Source: Bdellovibrio sp. (GTDB lineage Bacteria; Bdellovibrionota; Bacteriovoracia; Bacteriovoracales; Bacteriovoracaceae). From it: DNA of 58,909 bases. A program made the position numbers and the translations under genes. Below, in pieces: positions 8,409-17,546 of this stretch; the stretch's first letter is position 1; every line of letters begins with the position of its first letter. The DNA lies in NCBI GenBank assembly GCA_016187935.1, contig JACPIU010000008.1, positions 1 to 58,909 on the forward strand, in the 5' to 3' direction. The notes under the pieces were generated by a model. That model worked only from the letters and a program-made list of their open reading frames with translations. It searched no databases and was not told the DNA's origin.

Positions 8409-9604
8409 TTTTGACTCCCAATCTCACCGGGCAGAAAAGCATAGAAGGCCATAGATTTTACTAAATCATCAATCTTGACCCGATCATTGGTAGTGTGGGC
8501 GTCATCTTCTTTTGCCGGTCCGTATCCGATGGTAGGAATATTGAGTTGCCCCATACTGGAAACGCCGTTGGTACTAAAAACCCACTTATCAATGATCGGC
8601 TTTTGTTCGGGTGTGGCCTTTTTAGCGGCTTCATGGCCGGCACGCACCAAGGGATGTTTTTCAGGCAAAACCCAAGTCGGAAAGAAACATTCTGTTTGCA
8701 AGATTTTTCCGGTGTAAGAAGGGGTCTTATAGATGGGAACCACAATCTCCATCGCATCGTGATCAAAGCCGGGCAAATCGTGAATTTGCTTAATTGCCAA
8801 GGCCTTATCCTCCCCCCAAGTTAAACGACGATCAATGTGAATTTCGCAACCGTCAGGAACAGCGCAAAGGCTGGGGGTTTGAGCGGTAATATGAGTAACC
8901 GCCAAAGTGCCTTTGCCGAGGAAAGCATCTGTTTGCAGCCGTTCATTAAGGGCCTCAAGGTCTTGGATTAATTTTGTCATTTTATAAATGGCATTTGTAC
9001 CCCGCTCGGGAGCTGAGCCGTGACATGATCGGCCCTTGGCGCGAACTTTGATTTCCATGCGACCGCGATGCCCGCGATAAACGTTGAGATCAGTGGCCTC
9101 TCCCATGCAGACAAAGTGAACATTGCCTATACTTTTCTCTAAAGCGTATTTCAAGGCCAAACCGTCACAATCTTCTTCTTGAATTGATCCCACTACAAAA
9201 ATGCTGAAATCTTTTGTCGAACATGTTTCTTGAAATATTTTAGCACCGTAAACCTGAACAGCACTGGCGGCTTTGTTATCACTGGCGCCGCGACCGTAGA
9301 TATAACCCTCTTCCACTTTTCCTTCGAAAGGATGATAAGGCCAGCTCTCGCGATTCCCGATCCCAACGGTATCAATGTGTCCATCGTATACAATGCGAGT
9401 GGGGCCTTGCCCGATTCTGCCTATCACATTTCCGTAATCATCGATCCAGGCCTGATCAAAACCCAACTTCTCCATTTCCTTTTTAATTCGCAAAGCCACT
9501 TCTTTCTCACCAGTGCTAAAACTTTGCACTCTCACAAGATCGCGCAAAAAATCAGCACAAGCCTTGCGACAATCTTCAGCCTTTTTTAAAATAGTGCTAT
9601 TCAC
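8405..9604 (-). CDS. ygeY: YgeY-like M20 family metallohydrolase
   Basis: A 399-residue M20 peptidase/deacylase. Metal ligands and catalytic residues are visible in YDGHIDTVG, GRGASDNKAA and GSIQEEDCDG, with the dimerisation-domain HGSAPERGTN and a C-terminal THTTND-like DDAHTTNDR. The family is the YgeY type found with SsnA, YgfK and XdhD in E. coli and clostridia; it has been proposed to hydrolyse an N-acyl or carbamoyl intermediate of purine or amino-acid breakdown, but the true substrate is unknown. It starts with GTG at 9604, six bases after AGGA and overlapping the ygfK-like stop by 8 bp, and ends ATGA into the Mo-hydroxylase gene. Confidence 0.85.
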   Translation of the reverse strand: MNSTILKKAEDCRKACADFLRDLVRVQSFSTGEKEVALRIKKEMEKLGFDQAWIDDYGNVIGRIGQGPTRIVYDGHIDTVGIGNRESWPYHPFEGKVEEGYIYGRGASDNKAASAVQVYGAKIFQETCSTKDFSIFVVGSIQEEDCDGLALKYALEKSIGNVHFVCMGEATDLNVYRGHRGRMEIKVRAKGRSCHGSAPERGTNAIYKMTKLIQDLEALNERLQTDAFLGKGTLAVTHITAQTPSLCAVPDGCEIHIDRRLTWGEDKALAIKQIHDLPGFDHDAMEIVVPIYKTPSYTGKILQTECFFPTWVLPEKHPLVRAGHEAAKKATPEQKPIIDKWVFSTNGVSSMGQLNIPTIGYGPAKEDDAHTTNDRVKIDDLVKSMAFYAFLPGEIGSQK

Positions 9605-11549
9605 AGTTATCCTCTCTGCGTAAGAGAGTCGCTCCGTAGCGACTCGATTTTGAAAGACCTTCCAATAAAATTTTCAGTTTCAAATATTTATCCGATGGGA
9701 CACGATCGCTTGCAGACATTGGCTTATTGGCAGAAAAAGCAAGTAATTTATTTTGGGTATCAAAAAGGAAAGTCCCCATCTCAGTAAGAAATTCCCATTG
9801 AGCTTTTGCAACATCTTTTCTCAAAATGTATTCAGCGCTATCAAATTTCCCGCGAATGCAGTTGTCTTCAAGCCAAAAGCCCTGCGTCTGATGCCTTTCA
9901 TAATTATCTCTCTTAATAAAAAACTTTGGCTTTACTATATAGGGCCCGCCGACTTCAGGACAGAAAGTATCGCAATTAGAACAGTCATTGCAAAACTCGC
10001 TCAAATTGGCAATTTCCGCCCCTTTCTCCAGCTTAATGCTAATGGTTCCATCCGACACAAATTCGCATCCATTCCAGCGATAATCCGGCATAGAATATTC
10101 TTGTGGTGGCATGGGAAAGAGAAAATTAGCTCCGTTAGGGCACACTTCCATGCAGATGTTGCAAGTAAGACACTCAAAAAAATCTAATTTTTTTTCCGTC
10201 TTCTTGGGCAGTTTCATGTTTTTCTCGAAATGATAGCGCGGATTTTTTGACAGCGTTTTGACGTACTCACGGGAATTGCATAAACCGGCCTGCTCCAGAG
10301 TCTCGGCACTCTTAGCGCGCTTCAAAATAAATTGATCTAAACTCGTCACTTCCGCTTGGGCAAATATCTCATCAATATTTTTGAAATACTTATTTAATCG
10401 GGTGTATCCGCCGATTTTAAGAAGATCGGTGCAAACAGTGACAGGTATAATATTGCAGGCCATCGTATCGGCGACATTGGTAGCATCAATACCGGCGGAA
10501 AAGGAAACCGGAAATTCTGCGCCCATCTTCTCACGAAATTTATGTAAGGCCTCCATCGCCATCACATGCAACGGAGGACCGGATAGATATTGTTCACTTG
10601 GTGATAATTTAGAATGCTCACCGCCAACCACCAAAGTATTGGTAAACTTGGCCCCCAAAAAGCGATTGCACGATTTTGCTTTGCCTTGCAAACGTTTCAT
10701 CATCGCCACTGCCTGCTCGAAATTGAGATCACTTTCAAAGGCCTTGGACAGGAGAGCAATATGGGTGTAACCGAGGTCTTGGTGTAAAATCTGCTTCACC
10801 CGTTCCTGACCCAGCAATGTCGGATTCATTTTAACAATGACGTTCAATCCAAGATCACCCAGTAAATATTCAACCATCTTTTCAATCTCACCCGCGGGAC
10901 AACCATGAAAGGTTGAAAGGGTCACCGAATTGGAGAGGGAAGTCGGAACGCTAATTCTCTTTAAGTGTTGGTAACGCATTGGCAATTGCACCAACTGCTC
11001 CTCTATGAGTTCCCTGGCATTTTGCATATGCTTAAACCATGTCGTCATCTGGGGAGATGAGATCCCCTTGAGGTCGTAACCAGCGGATAAATCAAAATGA
11101 ACATTATACAAGGGACTGCTCTTCACAACTCCTAACAGTTCTAACTCACGAATGAAATGCAACAGCAGCCAAGCCTTAACATATTCACGCGACGATTCTA
11201 GCAGCGAAAGCTCCTGCGACCATTCCACGTTAAAGCAAATATTGCGTGCGTCGATGCAAGGTCTGGGGATGTCCAATTGGTCTAAAATCTGAACCGTTTT
11301 GAGTTCAAAAATTCGAGCACCGCCCAGAAAGGCCAAAACGATATTTTGGGCCAATTGGGTATGAGGCCCGGCCGCCGGCCCCAAAGGGGTGGCAACCTGA
11401 GTTGCGTGAAAATTGACTGAGAGATCAGCAGAAAACTGTCCCCGATACATTTTGGCAAAGGGAAAATCATAGATCGTTTTAGAGGACTTAAATTCCTCCA
11501 AAATACTATCTAAATGTCGTGTTATCGATATTCCTTGCAGCTCAGACAT
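9597..11549 (-). CDS. YgfK-like oxidoreductase lacking the central flavin/NAD(P)H domain
   Basis: About 650 residues. The N-terminal part (to about 430) matches the dihydroorotate dehydrogenase-like barrel of E. coli YgfK (ATPLGPAAGPHTQLAQNIV, FELKTVQILD, TLSTFHGCP, VKMNPTLLG). It then goes straight to two [4Fe-4S] motifs, C-x2-C-x2-C-x3-CP at 460-470 and 520-530, and a short tail. E. coli YgfK is about 1030 residues with a GltD-like FAD/NADPH domain between these parts; that whole domain is missing here and the reading frame is continuous. I prefer ATG 11549 over a TTG three codons earlier because GAGGA is 9 nt from the ATG but touches the TTG. It is the first gene of the operon. The protein should accept or donate electrons through ferredoxin-type clusters only. 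Confidence 0.85.
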   Translation of the reverse strand: MSELQGISITRHLDSILEEFKSSKTIYDFPFAKMYRGQFSADLSVNFHATQVATPLGPAAGPHTQLAQNIVLAFLGGARIFELKTVQILDQLDIPRPCIDARNICFNVEWSQELSLLESSREYVKAWLLLHFIRELELLGVVKSSPLYNVHFDLSAGYDLKGISSPQMTTWFKHMQNARELIEEQLVQLPMRYQHLKRISVPTSLSNSVTLSTFHGCPAGEIEKMVEYLLGDLGLNVIVKMNPTLLGQERVKQILHQDLGYTHIALLSKAFESDLNFEQAVAMMKRLQGKAKSCNRFLGAKFTNTLVVGGEHSKLSPSEQYLSGPPLHVMAMEALHKFREKMGAEFPVSFSAGIDATNVADTMACNIIPVTVCTDLLKIGGYTRLNKYFKNIDEIFAQAEVTSLDQFILKRAKSAETLEQAGLCNSREYVKTLSKNPRYHFEKNMKLPKKTEKKLDFFECLTCNICMEVCPNGANFLFPMPPQEYSMPDYRWNGCEFVSDGTISIKLEKGAEIANLSEFCNDCSNCDTFCPEVGGPYIVKPKFFIKRDNYERHQTQGFWLEDNCIRGKFDSAEYILRKDVAKAQWEFLTEMGTFLFDTQNKLLAFSANKPMSASDRVPSDKYLKLKILLEGLSKSSRYGATLLRREDNCE

Positions 11550-11658
11550 GTCCGACAATCCTCGTCAGTAACAAAAGTGAATAATGCTACCCAAAGTAAG
11601 GCTCCCTTGCCAACCGTCAAGTGTGACAATTAGTTCGGAGTTGGGTAATAATAAATAG

Positions 11659-12423
11659 ATGTTATCAATATTGATTTCTCTCTCTATTGTCTTAGTTGCC
11701 TCCCCTCCTAACTTAAGTGCCACAGAAGTGGGGGCCCATGTCGTTTTCATTTCCGACTCACACGGAAATTGTGAATTTGGCGAACACCTGAACCAACTTT
11801 TGCGCAGCGTGAATAACTCTTATATTCATTCCCTTGCCATTGGCGGCTCATCTCCCGACACATGGCTCCGCCCCAACCAGCGCGTCGTCTCCCCTCTGGG
11901 AATAGAGGAACGAGGTTACACCAGGGAACCGGTCATCCGTCCTAGAAAGTTAGTCAAAACCACTACACCTTATTTTCCCGATTTCCTGCAAAAATCTTTT
12001 GCCCCAAATGCCACAGCAAAAAAGTTAACCGTCATCAACTTGGGTACTAACTCCCTAGCCCCTATCAATCTACAAAAAGACTCGGCACGTATGGTGCGTG
12101 TGGTATTTGAACAGGAATCCGATTGTGCCTGGGTCTCTCCTCCCAATAGTCGTCGTTGGAGTAATGAAAAGACCGCCACTTACTATCAGGCCGTTAGACA
12201 AGGGATTGAAGCGGCGGGAGAAGGTGGGCCTTCGAATAAAAAATGTTTGCTTATCGATAGTGGAAAATTGACCAACTTTCCGCCTGAACTTCCACGCGGG
12301 CCAACGGTCGACGGTGTCCATTATTGCTGGCATCCCGAACTCATCAAGCGCGCCAATCTATGGGCAGAAAATGTCTTTTCTCAAATCAAAAGTTACTTCG
12401 CCCTAGATGTCGTAGACCCTTAA
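11659..12423 (+). CDS. Secreted SGNH/GDSL-fold hydrolase
   Basis: A 254-residue protein with a hydrophobic N-terminus (about 1-21). Block I is ISDSHGNCEFG (nucleophile Ser34, in the DSH form seen in O-acyl esterase-type SGNH proteins). Block III is INLGTNSLAP, and block V is DGVHY with Asp218 and His221. Such enzymes remove acyl groups from polysaccharides, peptidoglycan or lipids; the substrate here is unknown. The ribosome site is poor, so the exact start is uncertain. It is divergent from the ygfK-like gene across about 110 bp and convergent with the following phosphodiesterase gene, sharing their stop region. Confidence 0.7.
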   Translation: MLSILISLSIVLVASPPNLSATEVGAHVVFISDSHGNCEFGEHLNQLLRSVNNSYIHSLAIGGSSPDTWLRPNQRVVSPLGIEERGYTREPVIRPRKLVKTTTPYFPDFLQKSFAPNATAKKLTVINLGTNSLAPINLQKDSARMVRVVFEQESDCAWVSPPNSRRWSNEKTATYYQAVRQGIEAAGEGGPSNKKCLLIDSGKLTNFPPELPRGPTVDGVHYCWHPELIKRANLWAENVFSQIKSYFALDVVDP

Positions 12424-13760
12424 AATGTCATCGTTGCTTCGATCGGAAAGTGATCGCTTAGATCTCTAAAAATATGCAAACTATCCAAGAATTTCCAACG
12501 TCTTTTCGACTTGAGTGGAATAACTTTCTGTTCGAAAGTCGCAGGAATTAAATGGTTTTCACTATAATAGATGTAGTCTACTTGCTGAGCAGAACCTGAA
12601 CTGGCAAGTTCGTTATATTCAGGGTCCCAGCTATAGGGTCGGTCATCAGATAAGATCGTCTTTAGACTATAACGAGAAAAAGCATCAGGCGTTGTCTTTA
12701 AATTTATATTGTAGTCTCCCATTAAGAGCACGAGTTCTGCATTGTTACTTCCTGACAGTTTCCGCAACATAAATTGATGAATACGCTCGACTTGACTTTT
12801 GCGAGCAGCAATATCCTTGCGACCATCACCATTTTGCAAATGGGTTGCAAAAACATGGATGATTCGTTGTCCATCCCACAGCTTGGCGTACTTAACTCCT
12901 TTGTCCGCGAGGCAGTCTTCAAAAATGCGGGCACACTCACTACCAAATAGATATTCATCTTCTTCCAGTATGGGAAAACGTGTCGCAATAAAAACACCAC
13001 CGTCTTGTTCAAACACCCGGTCTGTTCCTACCACGGTTGATTGGAAAGGATACTTCGCTGCCAAACCCATTTTAAGCACACCTCGAACGTCATCATCGAA
13101 GGCCTCTTGGAAAACCAGAATATCTCGTCCTGCCAAGGTTTCAGGCAGTAATTGGGCCCGTTCATATTGTCCATTTTTAAACAGGGAAATGGGCCGCATA
13201 TATACGTTGTATGAAATGGCCTTTAAGTTCTCGTTTGCTGTTGGAGGCGCGAAAGTTTCAAGCGTGTAATAGATGTTATCGTGCATACCTCGTCCTGTAT
13301 CATGCACTCGCAGTCGCACCACGGTTGTTCCTATTACTTTTCCCAAAAATTTTCCTTGGTGATCCGTCCCCCATTCTTTATCTCGTCCATCGATAATCAT
13401 TCCATGCTGTAAACGACTTCCAATAAATTTTCCAGTCAAGATTTGATAAAAGTTCATGTTCAAACTGGAAGATTTTTGTCCCTCACCTACACTGATGTTG
13501 GTTGTAAACTTGTAGCTTTTACCGTTTTTAATTCCGCTATCGCGGTTAACCTGCATTATCTTCAAAGTCTGCCCCGGCAAAATCATGCGGGCACGTATTT
13601 GATAAGCATCTCTTCGCAAAGGTGTACCCGATAAAGAGGTTTGAAGTGTGATTGATGAACCAGTCCTATTTTCAAAATAGACACTTGTTTCAGCAAAGCC
13701 TTCTTGGGCCCAAACCAAACCTAAAGACAACAACAGCAAACAAAACTTTAATTTACCCAT
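12420..13760 (-). CDS. Secreted sphingomyelinase C-like phosphodiesterase (DNase I fold)
   Basis: A 446-residue protein with a signal peptide (about 1-23). Residues about 24-180 form an extra beta-rich N-terminal region without a recognised family. The rest is an endonuclease/exonuclease/phosphatase domain: AISYNVYMRP, FQEAFDDD (Glu), FATHLQNGD, LMGDYNIN and the final LSDHFPIE (catalytic Asp-His). The spacing and the DHFP ending fit bacterial neutral sphingomyelinases such as those of Listeria and Leptospira better than DNases. It would act outside the cell on sphingomyelin or related phosphodiesters; substrate is inferred from family resemblance only. A second, shorter protein of the same fold is at 43065-43970. 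Confidence 0.75.
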   Translation of the reverse strand: MGKLKFCLLLLSLGLVWAQEGFAETSVYFENRTGSSITLQTSLSGTPLRRDAYQIRARMILPGQTLKIMQVNRDSGIKNGKSYKFTTNISVGEGQKSSSLNMNFYQILTGKFIGSRLQHGMIIDGRDKEWGTDHQGKFLGKVIGTTVVRLRVHDTGRGMHDNIYYTLETFAPPTANENLKAISYNVYMRPISLFKNGQYERAQLLPETLAGRDILVFQEAFDDDVRGVLKMGLAAKYPFQSTVVGTDRVFEQDGGVFIATRFPILEEDEYLFGSECARIFEDCLADKGVKYAKLWDGQRIIHVFATHLQNGDGRKDIAARKSQVERIHQFMLRKLSGSNNAELVLLMGDYNINLKTTPDAFSRYSLKTILSDDRPYSWDPEYNELASSGSAQQVDYIYYSENHLIPATFEQKVIPLKSKRRWKFLDSLHIFRDLSDHFPIEATMTF

Positions 13761-14173
13761 AAATTAACCCCGCCCTTTTTTTTTAAAAAAACTCCCTACG
13801 GATGTGAGAGTATAAGGGTCAATAGATATAATGCAAAGCGTTGTTGATTTTATGTGTAATTATTTCAGGATGTTAGACAATGTTATGAGAATTCAGCAAT
13901 GTTCTCGGCCCGAGGACGATTAGTCATGAATGGAATTAACAACTAAGTAATTGAAATAATGGGCAATTCATAATCTGAGACAAGTTTAAGTGCCGATATG
14001 CAAACTTCACTCAAAGCTGATCTCAAAGAAATTCTTAAATCGGAATGCTTGTGAAACTGTCATCACAAATTAACTCCATCCCAAAGAGAAAGCGCGAAAG
14101 CAACTTCTGTCATTGTGTATCTGCATTATCTGCGTTATTCGTTCCCAAAAATATTGAGTTCTCCGGAGGGATC
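13761..14173. other. 413-bp intergenic region without a clear gene
   Basis: This stretch separates the divergent sphingomyelinase-like and cytochrome-LRR genes. A run of nine T then A near 13776-13791 is the only marked feature. A longer in-frame extension of the cytochrome gene back to 14045 exists, but lacks a ribosome site and a signal peptide. I see no RNA gene, repeat or convincing promoter. Confidence 0.5.
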
Positions 14174-15181
14174 ATGAAAAAACGAATAGCAAGTTTTCTG
14201 CTTTTGATTTGTGCCATATTACCCAATCCTGTCTATTCTGCCGACGCTCTCATCAGCTTCAGTCATCGATTCCATCTGGATGAAGTTGGTGCAAGTTGCT
14301 TGGACTGCCATGCCAATTACAAGAAACCAAGCATGGAGACGTGCAGTCAGTGCCACGAGGGAACCGGTCCCGATATGCCTGTTGTCGAGTGTCTGAAATG
14401 CCATCTACGTCTCGATTACGGTGGAATTGCACCACATACGGCCTTTTATCGAATGTTCCAAAAACAAACTGAAGGAATCTGTGATCGAACCGATCAAGTG
14501 CAACAAGAACTCACCATAAAACTTAATCGTCCTTGTAACCAGGTGAGCGATGCAGACCTTCTGACAATCACAAAACTGGATTTATCCTCTAAGGGTATAA
14601 AGAAACTCAGATCTGGCGATTTCAAAGGATTATCCAATCTTGAGACTCTCACGCTGGAAAATAATAAATTGAAGAAGCTTCCCGAAGGAGTTTTTGGCGG
14701 ATTGAGCAAACTATATTTTTTAAGCATCGGTCATAATAAAATTCGCTCTCTTGATGAAAAAACTTTTTCCGGATTAAACCAACTGAACACGCTCTTTTTG
14801 GCCGAGATGAAGCTTAAAAAAATTCCGACGCGTCTTTTTTCCGCTCTCAATCATCTGGAAAATTTGAATTTGAGATTTAACCGGCTTTCAAAATTCAGTT
14901 CCGGTGATTTACTCGGACTTCCTTCCTTGAAACGCCTTTTTCTTGAATACAATTCTTTAAAAAAGTTACCTGCTGATTTTCTTAAAAATTCTCCTAAGCT
15001 TGAATGGATATACTTCACTCACAATTCTTTACGCGAATTACCTCCAGGACTCTTTACAGACATGAAGTCACTTACCAGCGTGCGCCTCGGGGCCAATCGT
15101 TTTAGCGCCAAAGAGCTGGAGAGAATCAAGAAGGAGTTAGGTGGAGTGAGTCCGACGGCAACAATCTGGACAGAGTTATAA
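14174..15181 (+). CDS. Exported triheme cytochrome c fused to a leucine-rich-repeat domain
   Basis: A 335-residue protein started at the ATG preceded by GGAGGGATC; a longer frame lacks support. After a signal peptide (about 1-22) comes a small class III-like heme region with FSHRFHL and three CxxCH sites (Cys42-His46, Cys57-His61, Cys73-His77). From about residue 101 a Cys-capped leucine-rich repeat follows ([19 protein letters not shown], then [14 protein letters not shown]) with about eight repeats of the pattern F.GL..L..L.L..N.L..LP to the C-terminus. The heme part is clearly paralogous to the next gene (shared ISFSH..H, KKP.M..C..CH). Electron transfer coupled to ligand binding outside the inner membrane is an inference. 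It overlaps the start signals of the next gene (AAGGAG just after its stop). Confidence 0.85.
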   Translation: MKKRIASFLLLICAILPNPVYSADALISFSHRFHLDEVGASCLDCHANYKKPSMETCSQCHEGTGPDMPVVECLKCHLRLDYGGIAPHTAFYRMFQKQTEGICDRTDQVQQELTIKLNRPCNQVSDADLLTITKLDLSSKGIKKLRSGDFKGLSNLETLTLENNKLKKLPEGVFGGLSKLYFLSIGHNKIRSLDEKTFSGLNQLNTLFLAEMKLKKIPTRLFSALNHLENLNLRFNRLSKFSSGDLLGLPSLKRLFLEYNSLKKLPADFLKNSPKLEWIYFTHNSLRELPPGLFTDMKSLTSVRLGANRFSAKELERIKKELGGVSPTATIWTEL

Positions 15182-15189
15182 GGAGTTCT

Positions 15190-15477
15190 ATGAAAGCGCT
15201 AATCCTTTTTCTTTCTATCGGGTTATTCCTTTTTTCCAGTAACTCCTTTGGATGGGGTTCCATAGATCAAGTGATCTGGCATTATCCCCATATCAGCTTT
15301 AGTCACGAACTCCACGTCGAGACTCTTAATACGGATTGCAACGTCTGCCATAGTGATTTTAAAAAACCTGGAATGAATCAGTGTGAAGCCTGCCATGTGA
15401 CTGTCGATCCAGGATGTGCCGACCGTAATGCCTGCAAGTGCTTCACCTGCCATGTCGAAAAGCGCCCACCGAAATAA
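15190..15477 (+). CDS. Small periplasmic triheme cytochrome c (class III/c7-like)
   Basis: A 95-residue protein with a signal peptide (about 1-20). Three heme sites are visible: Cys50-His54, Cys65-His69 and Cys84-His88. His34, His39 and His42 of the ISFSHELH segment are candidates for distal ligands. Two further cysteines (76, 82) lie in a CADRNACKC segment. The heme core aligns by eye with that of the preceding cytochrome-LRR protein, so the two arose by tandem duplication with gain or loss of the LRR part. It would shuttle electrons in the periplasm; no reductase or oxidase gene is next to it. The ATG is 8 bp past the previous stop, with AAGGAG in between. Confidence 0.85.
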   Translation: MKALILFLSIGLFLFSSNSFGWGSIDQVIWHYPHISFSHELHVETLNTDCNVCHSDFKKPGMNQCEACHVTVDPGCADRNACKCFTCHVEKRPPK

Positions 15478-15489
15478 TGGGAAATCCTT

Positions 15490-16317
15490 ATGGTGCGAAA
15501 TTGTATCGTTATATATTTTTTGTTGTTCTTTGCCCTGCCAGCTCTCGCGCTGGAGACAGATCAATATTTGAGTTGGCAAGTGGAATTGCAGGATTCCCGA
15601 CCAGCGGTCAATGATTACGTCAATTCCAAAATGTTGGCAAAACTCGAACGCTCAAGTGTGCAACAGGCCAACTCATGCCACCTCGCCGCTCGCCGTATTA
15701 TACGCGTATTTAGGCGACCTTTTTTTCAAATTATTGAACAATGGGCGGAAACCTCACCCGCAGTCGAAGTCTACCCGTCCAGAAATTTTGCTGGTTCTTA
15801 CCGTAATGAATCGATCTATATAAAAAATGTTTTTCCATTTATTTTACCTATGGCACGAACAATGAACATTAACGGTGTTTATCTTGGCACCGATAAGCTC
15901 GGTCATTTTATTTCCTTTGGAGTTCGTTACTTTGGAATCTTCCACCGGGCCATAGAGCGAGGAGCTGATGAGCGTACGGCAATGGAAAGAGTCGTGCAAT
16001 TCGGTCTTATGAGCGAAGTCGATCTGGTGGGGAAAATAGTTACCGGCGTTTTAAGCTTCGCTGATTTGGAAGCTAATTTCCAAGGCATGTTATTTTTCCG
16101 ATCTCTTTGTGACGAAAAATCATCTTTCCATCTAGAGAAAAATTCATCACAGCAATGGAGATTAGTGGGAAAATTTGATATCGCCCGATATGTCAATGGT
16201 GACTGGGACGAATCCTACAACGAATCTGGTTTCTCACGCGCCCGTTTTCTTCTCGCATTGTTAAAAGATTTGAACACTACCAAACCCATTTCACGCAAAG
16301 TTTTAGTCAGCAGATGA
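15490..16317 (+). CDS. Exported protein of unknown function, DKxxHF family copy 1
   Basis: A 275-residue protein with a signal peptide (about 1-20). I do not recognise the family. Conserved-looking segments are LGTDKLGHFISFGVRYF (Asp135, Lys136, His139), GLMSE....G...TGVLSFADLEANFQGM and IARYVNGDWDESYN. The same three blocks recur in the protein at 38821-39750, so these are paralogs. The DK-x-x-H-F signature with hydrophobic flanks recalls DUF2279/YfiM-type proteins, but the similarity is only local. It follows the two multiheme cytochrome genes by 12 bp and probably shares their transcript. Confidence 0.6.
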   Translation: MVRNCIVIYFLLFFALPALALETDQYLSWQVELQDSRPAVNDYVNSKMLAKLERSSVQQANSCHLAARRIIRVFRRPFFQIIEQWAETSPAVEVYPSRNFAGSYRNESIYIKNVFPFILPMARTMNINGVYLGTDKLGHFISFGVRYFGIFHRAIERGADERTAMERVVQFGLMSEVDLVGKIVTGVLSFADLEANFQGMLFFRSLCDEKSSFHLEKNSSQQWRLVGKFDIARYVNGDWDESYNESGFSRARFLLALLKDLNTTKPISRKVLVSR

Positions 16318-16405
16318 TCCTTGATCTTGAAAACCATGGAACTCTCCAGCATCGGGCCCATTATAATTTTCATAATGCCTGTTCGTTTTCTTCTGCTGCC
16401 AGCGC

Positions 16406-16426
16406 AACGCCTTGAATTTAGGCGTT
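16406..16426. terminator. Candidate terminator after the cytochrome/DKxxHF operon
   Basis: AACGCCT (16406-16412) pairs perfectly with AGGCGTT (16420-16426) around a 7-nt loop, about 90 bp after the last stop codon; a TTTTC tract overlaps and follows the right arm. The stem is short, so confidence is low. Confidence 0.35.
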
Positions 16427-16543
16427 TTCGCCAAGACCGGAACAACCGACCATTTTGATAATCACCTTCCGAGGCCTCATCCAGACTTGAACTATTTGAA
16501 ACTAAAAGATTTACGCTTATCATGATAGGTAAATCAATAAAAA

Positions 16544-16858
16544 ATGGAGTTGCCATTGAACGCCAAAATTCGAGTACAGGTGGACAAAGATTTGGCCGAT
16601 ATCATGCCCACTTTTTTAAACAATCGGAAAAAAGATATTGAATTGATCACGCAAAGTTTGGCCAAGAATGATCTGGCCAGCATTGAAAGTGTGGCCCATA
16701 AGTTGGCCGGAAATGCCGGAGGATACGGTTTGGCGGAATTGGGATTAATCGGCAGAGAAATGGAAACTTCTGCCAAGCAAAAGGACATCGAAAAAGTTAA
16801 TAACCTCTTCCAAAAAATGAAAGATTATCTGGCCAGCTTGGATATTGAATTTATTTGA
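16544..16858 (+). CDS. Histidine phosphotransfer (Hpt) domain protein
   Basis: A 104-residue all-helical protein with the Hpt signature AHKLAGNAGGYGL, His52 being the phosphorylated residue. It would pass phosphoryl groups between a hybrid histidine kinase and response regulators, in the cytoplasm. The two following genes are both receiver-domain proteins, its likely partners; no kinase is encoded in the window. The first ATG has only a distant AGG. A TTG at 16556 has GGAG six bases upstream, so the true start may be four codons later. Confidence 0.8.
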   Translation: MELPLNAKIRVQVDKDLADIMPTFLNNRKKDIELITQSLAKNDLASIESVAHKLAGNAGGYGLAELGLIGREMETSAKQKDIEKVNNLFQKMKDYLASLDIEFI

Positions 16859-16862
16859 AATT

Positions 16863-17546
16863 ATGGATCTGAGAAATAAAACCATTTTGGTAATTGATGA
16901 TGATGACGATTTATGCCTCTTACTCCAAAAGATGTTGGGGGGAAGTGGATTGCATGTTATCCGGGCATCATCCGCAACTGAAGGTTTGGATTTTTTAAAA
17001 TCCCATGCCCCTCATATTGTTCTTCTCGATCTCAGACTGGGAGAGGAAAATGGTATTACCTTTTTGATGCAAAAGAAAAAACTGCCAAATCCAGATATCA
17101 TACCGGTTATCGTTATGAGCGCTTTTAACGATAAAAAAATTCTGGCCGTATGCCTATCACTTGGTGCAGTGGATTTTATCCCCAAACCGCTTAGTTCCGC
17201 CAAGCTGCTTATCAAAATTAAAAAACATCTCAAAGATTCTGCCTTTCCAACTATCGACCTGCGATCAGAGCGATTGCAGGCCTCATTGGAATGCGAAGGC
17301 GATCTCACTCATGTCAACGAGGTTTCCTGTTTGATAAGATCTTCAATCAGGCTCAAAAATGGGTCTGGGTTAAAACTGAAAGCACCCTTTTTGGAAGATT
17401 ATGGACTGGATAAATTAAACTTTCGAACGATTGGTCAGGGTATTTATGAATCTTCCGGAAGGTTCAATAATGAAGTGGCATTCCTAGGCATCACGGAAAC
17501 GCAATCAAGAAAAATAAGGATGCTCGCGACGAATGTCAAAAAATAA
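16863..17546 (+). CDS. Response regulator: receiver domain plus PilZ-like C-terminal region
   Basis: A 227-residue protein. The receiver domain (1-125) has the acidic pocket VIDDDDD, the phosphorylation site Asp56 in LLDLRLG and Lys in FIPKPLS. The C-terminal about 95 residues resemble the beta-barrel region of the next protein and may be a degenerate PilZ domain, although no RxxxR c-di-GMP motif is seen. The ATG lies 5 bp beyond the Hpt stop; a TTG overlapping that gene is less likely. It forms a co-transcribed trio with Hpt and the next regulator. Confidence 0.75.
   Translation: MDLRNKTILVIDDDDDLCLLLQKMLGGSGLHVIRASSATEGLDFLKSHAPHIVLLDLRLGEENGITFLMQKKKLPNPDIIPVIVMSAFNDKKILAVCLSLGAVDFIPKPLSSAKLLIKIKKHLKDSAFPTIDLRSERLQASLECEGDLTHVNEVSCLIRSSIRLKNGSGLKLKAPFLEDYGLDKLNFRTIGQGIYESSGRFNNEVAFLGITETQSRKIRMLATNVKK

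Noticed and set aside
13998-14054. 18-codon frame MQTSLKADL...
   Set aside because: Too short, no ribosome site and no conserved feature.
14045-14173. 43-residue N-terminal extension of the cytochrome-LRR protein
   Set aside because: There is no ribosome site at its start, and the internal ATG has GGAGGGATC and a proper signal peptide.
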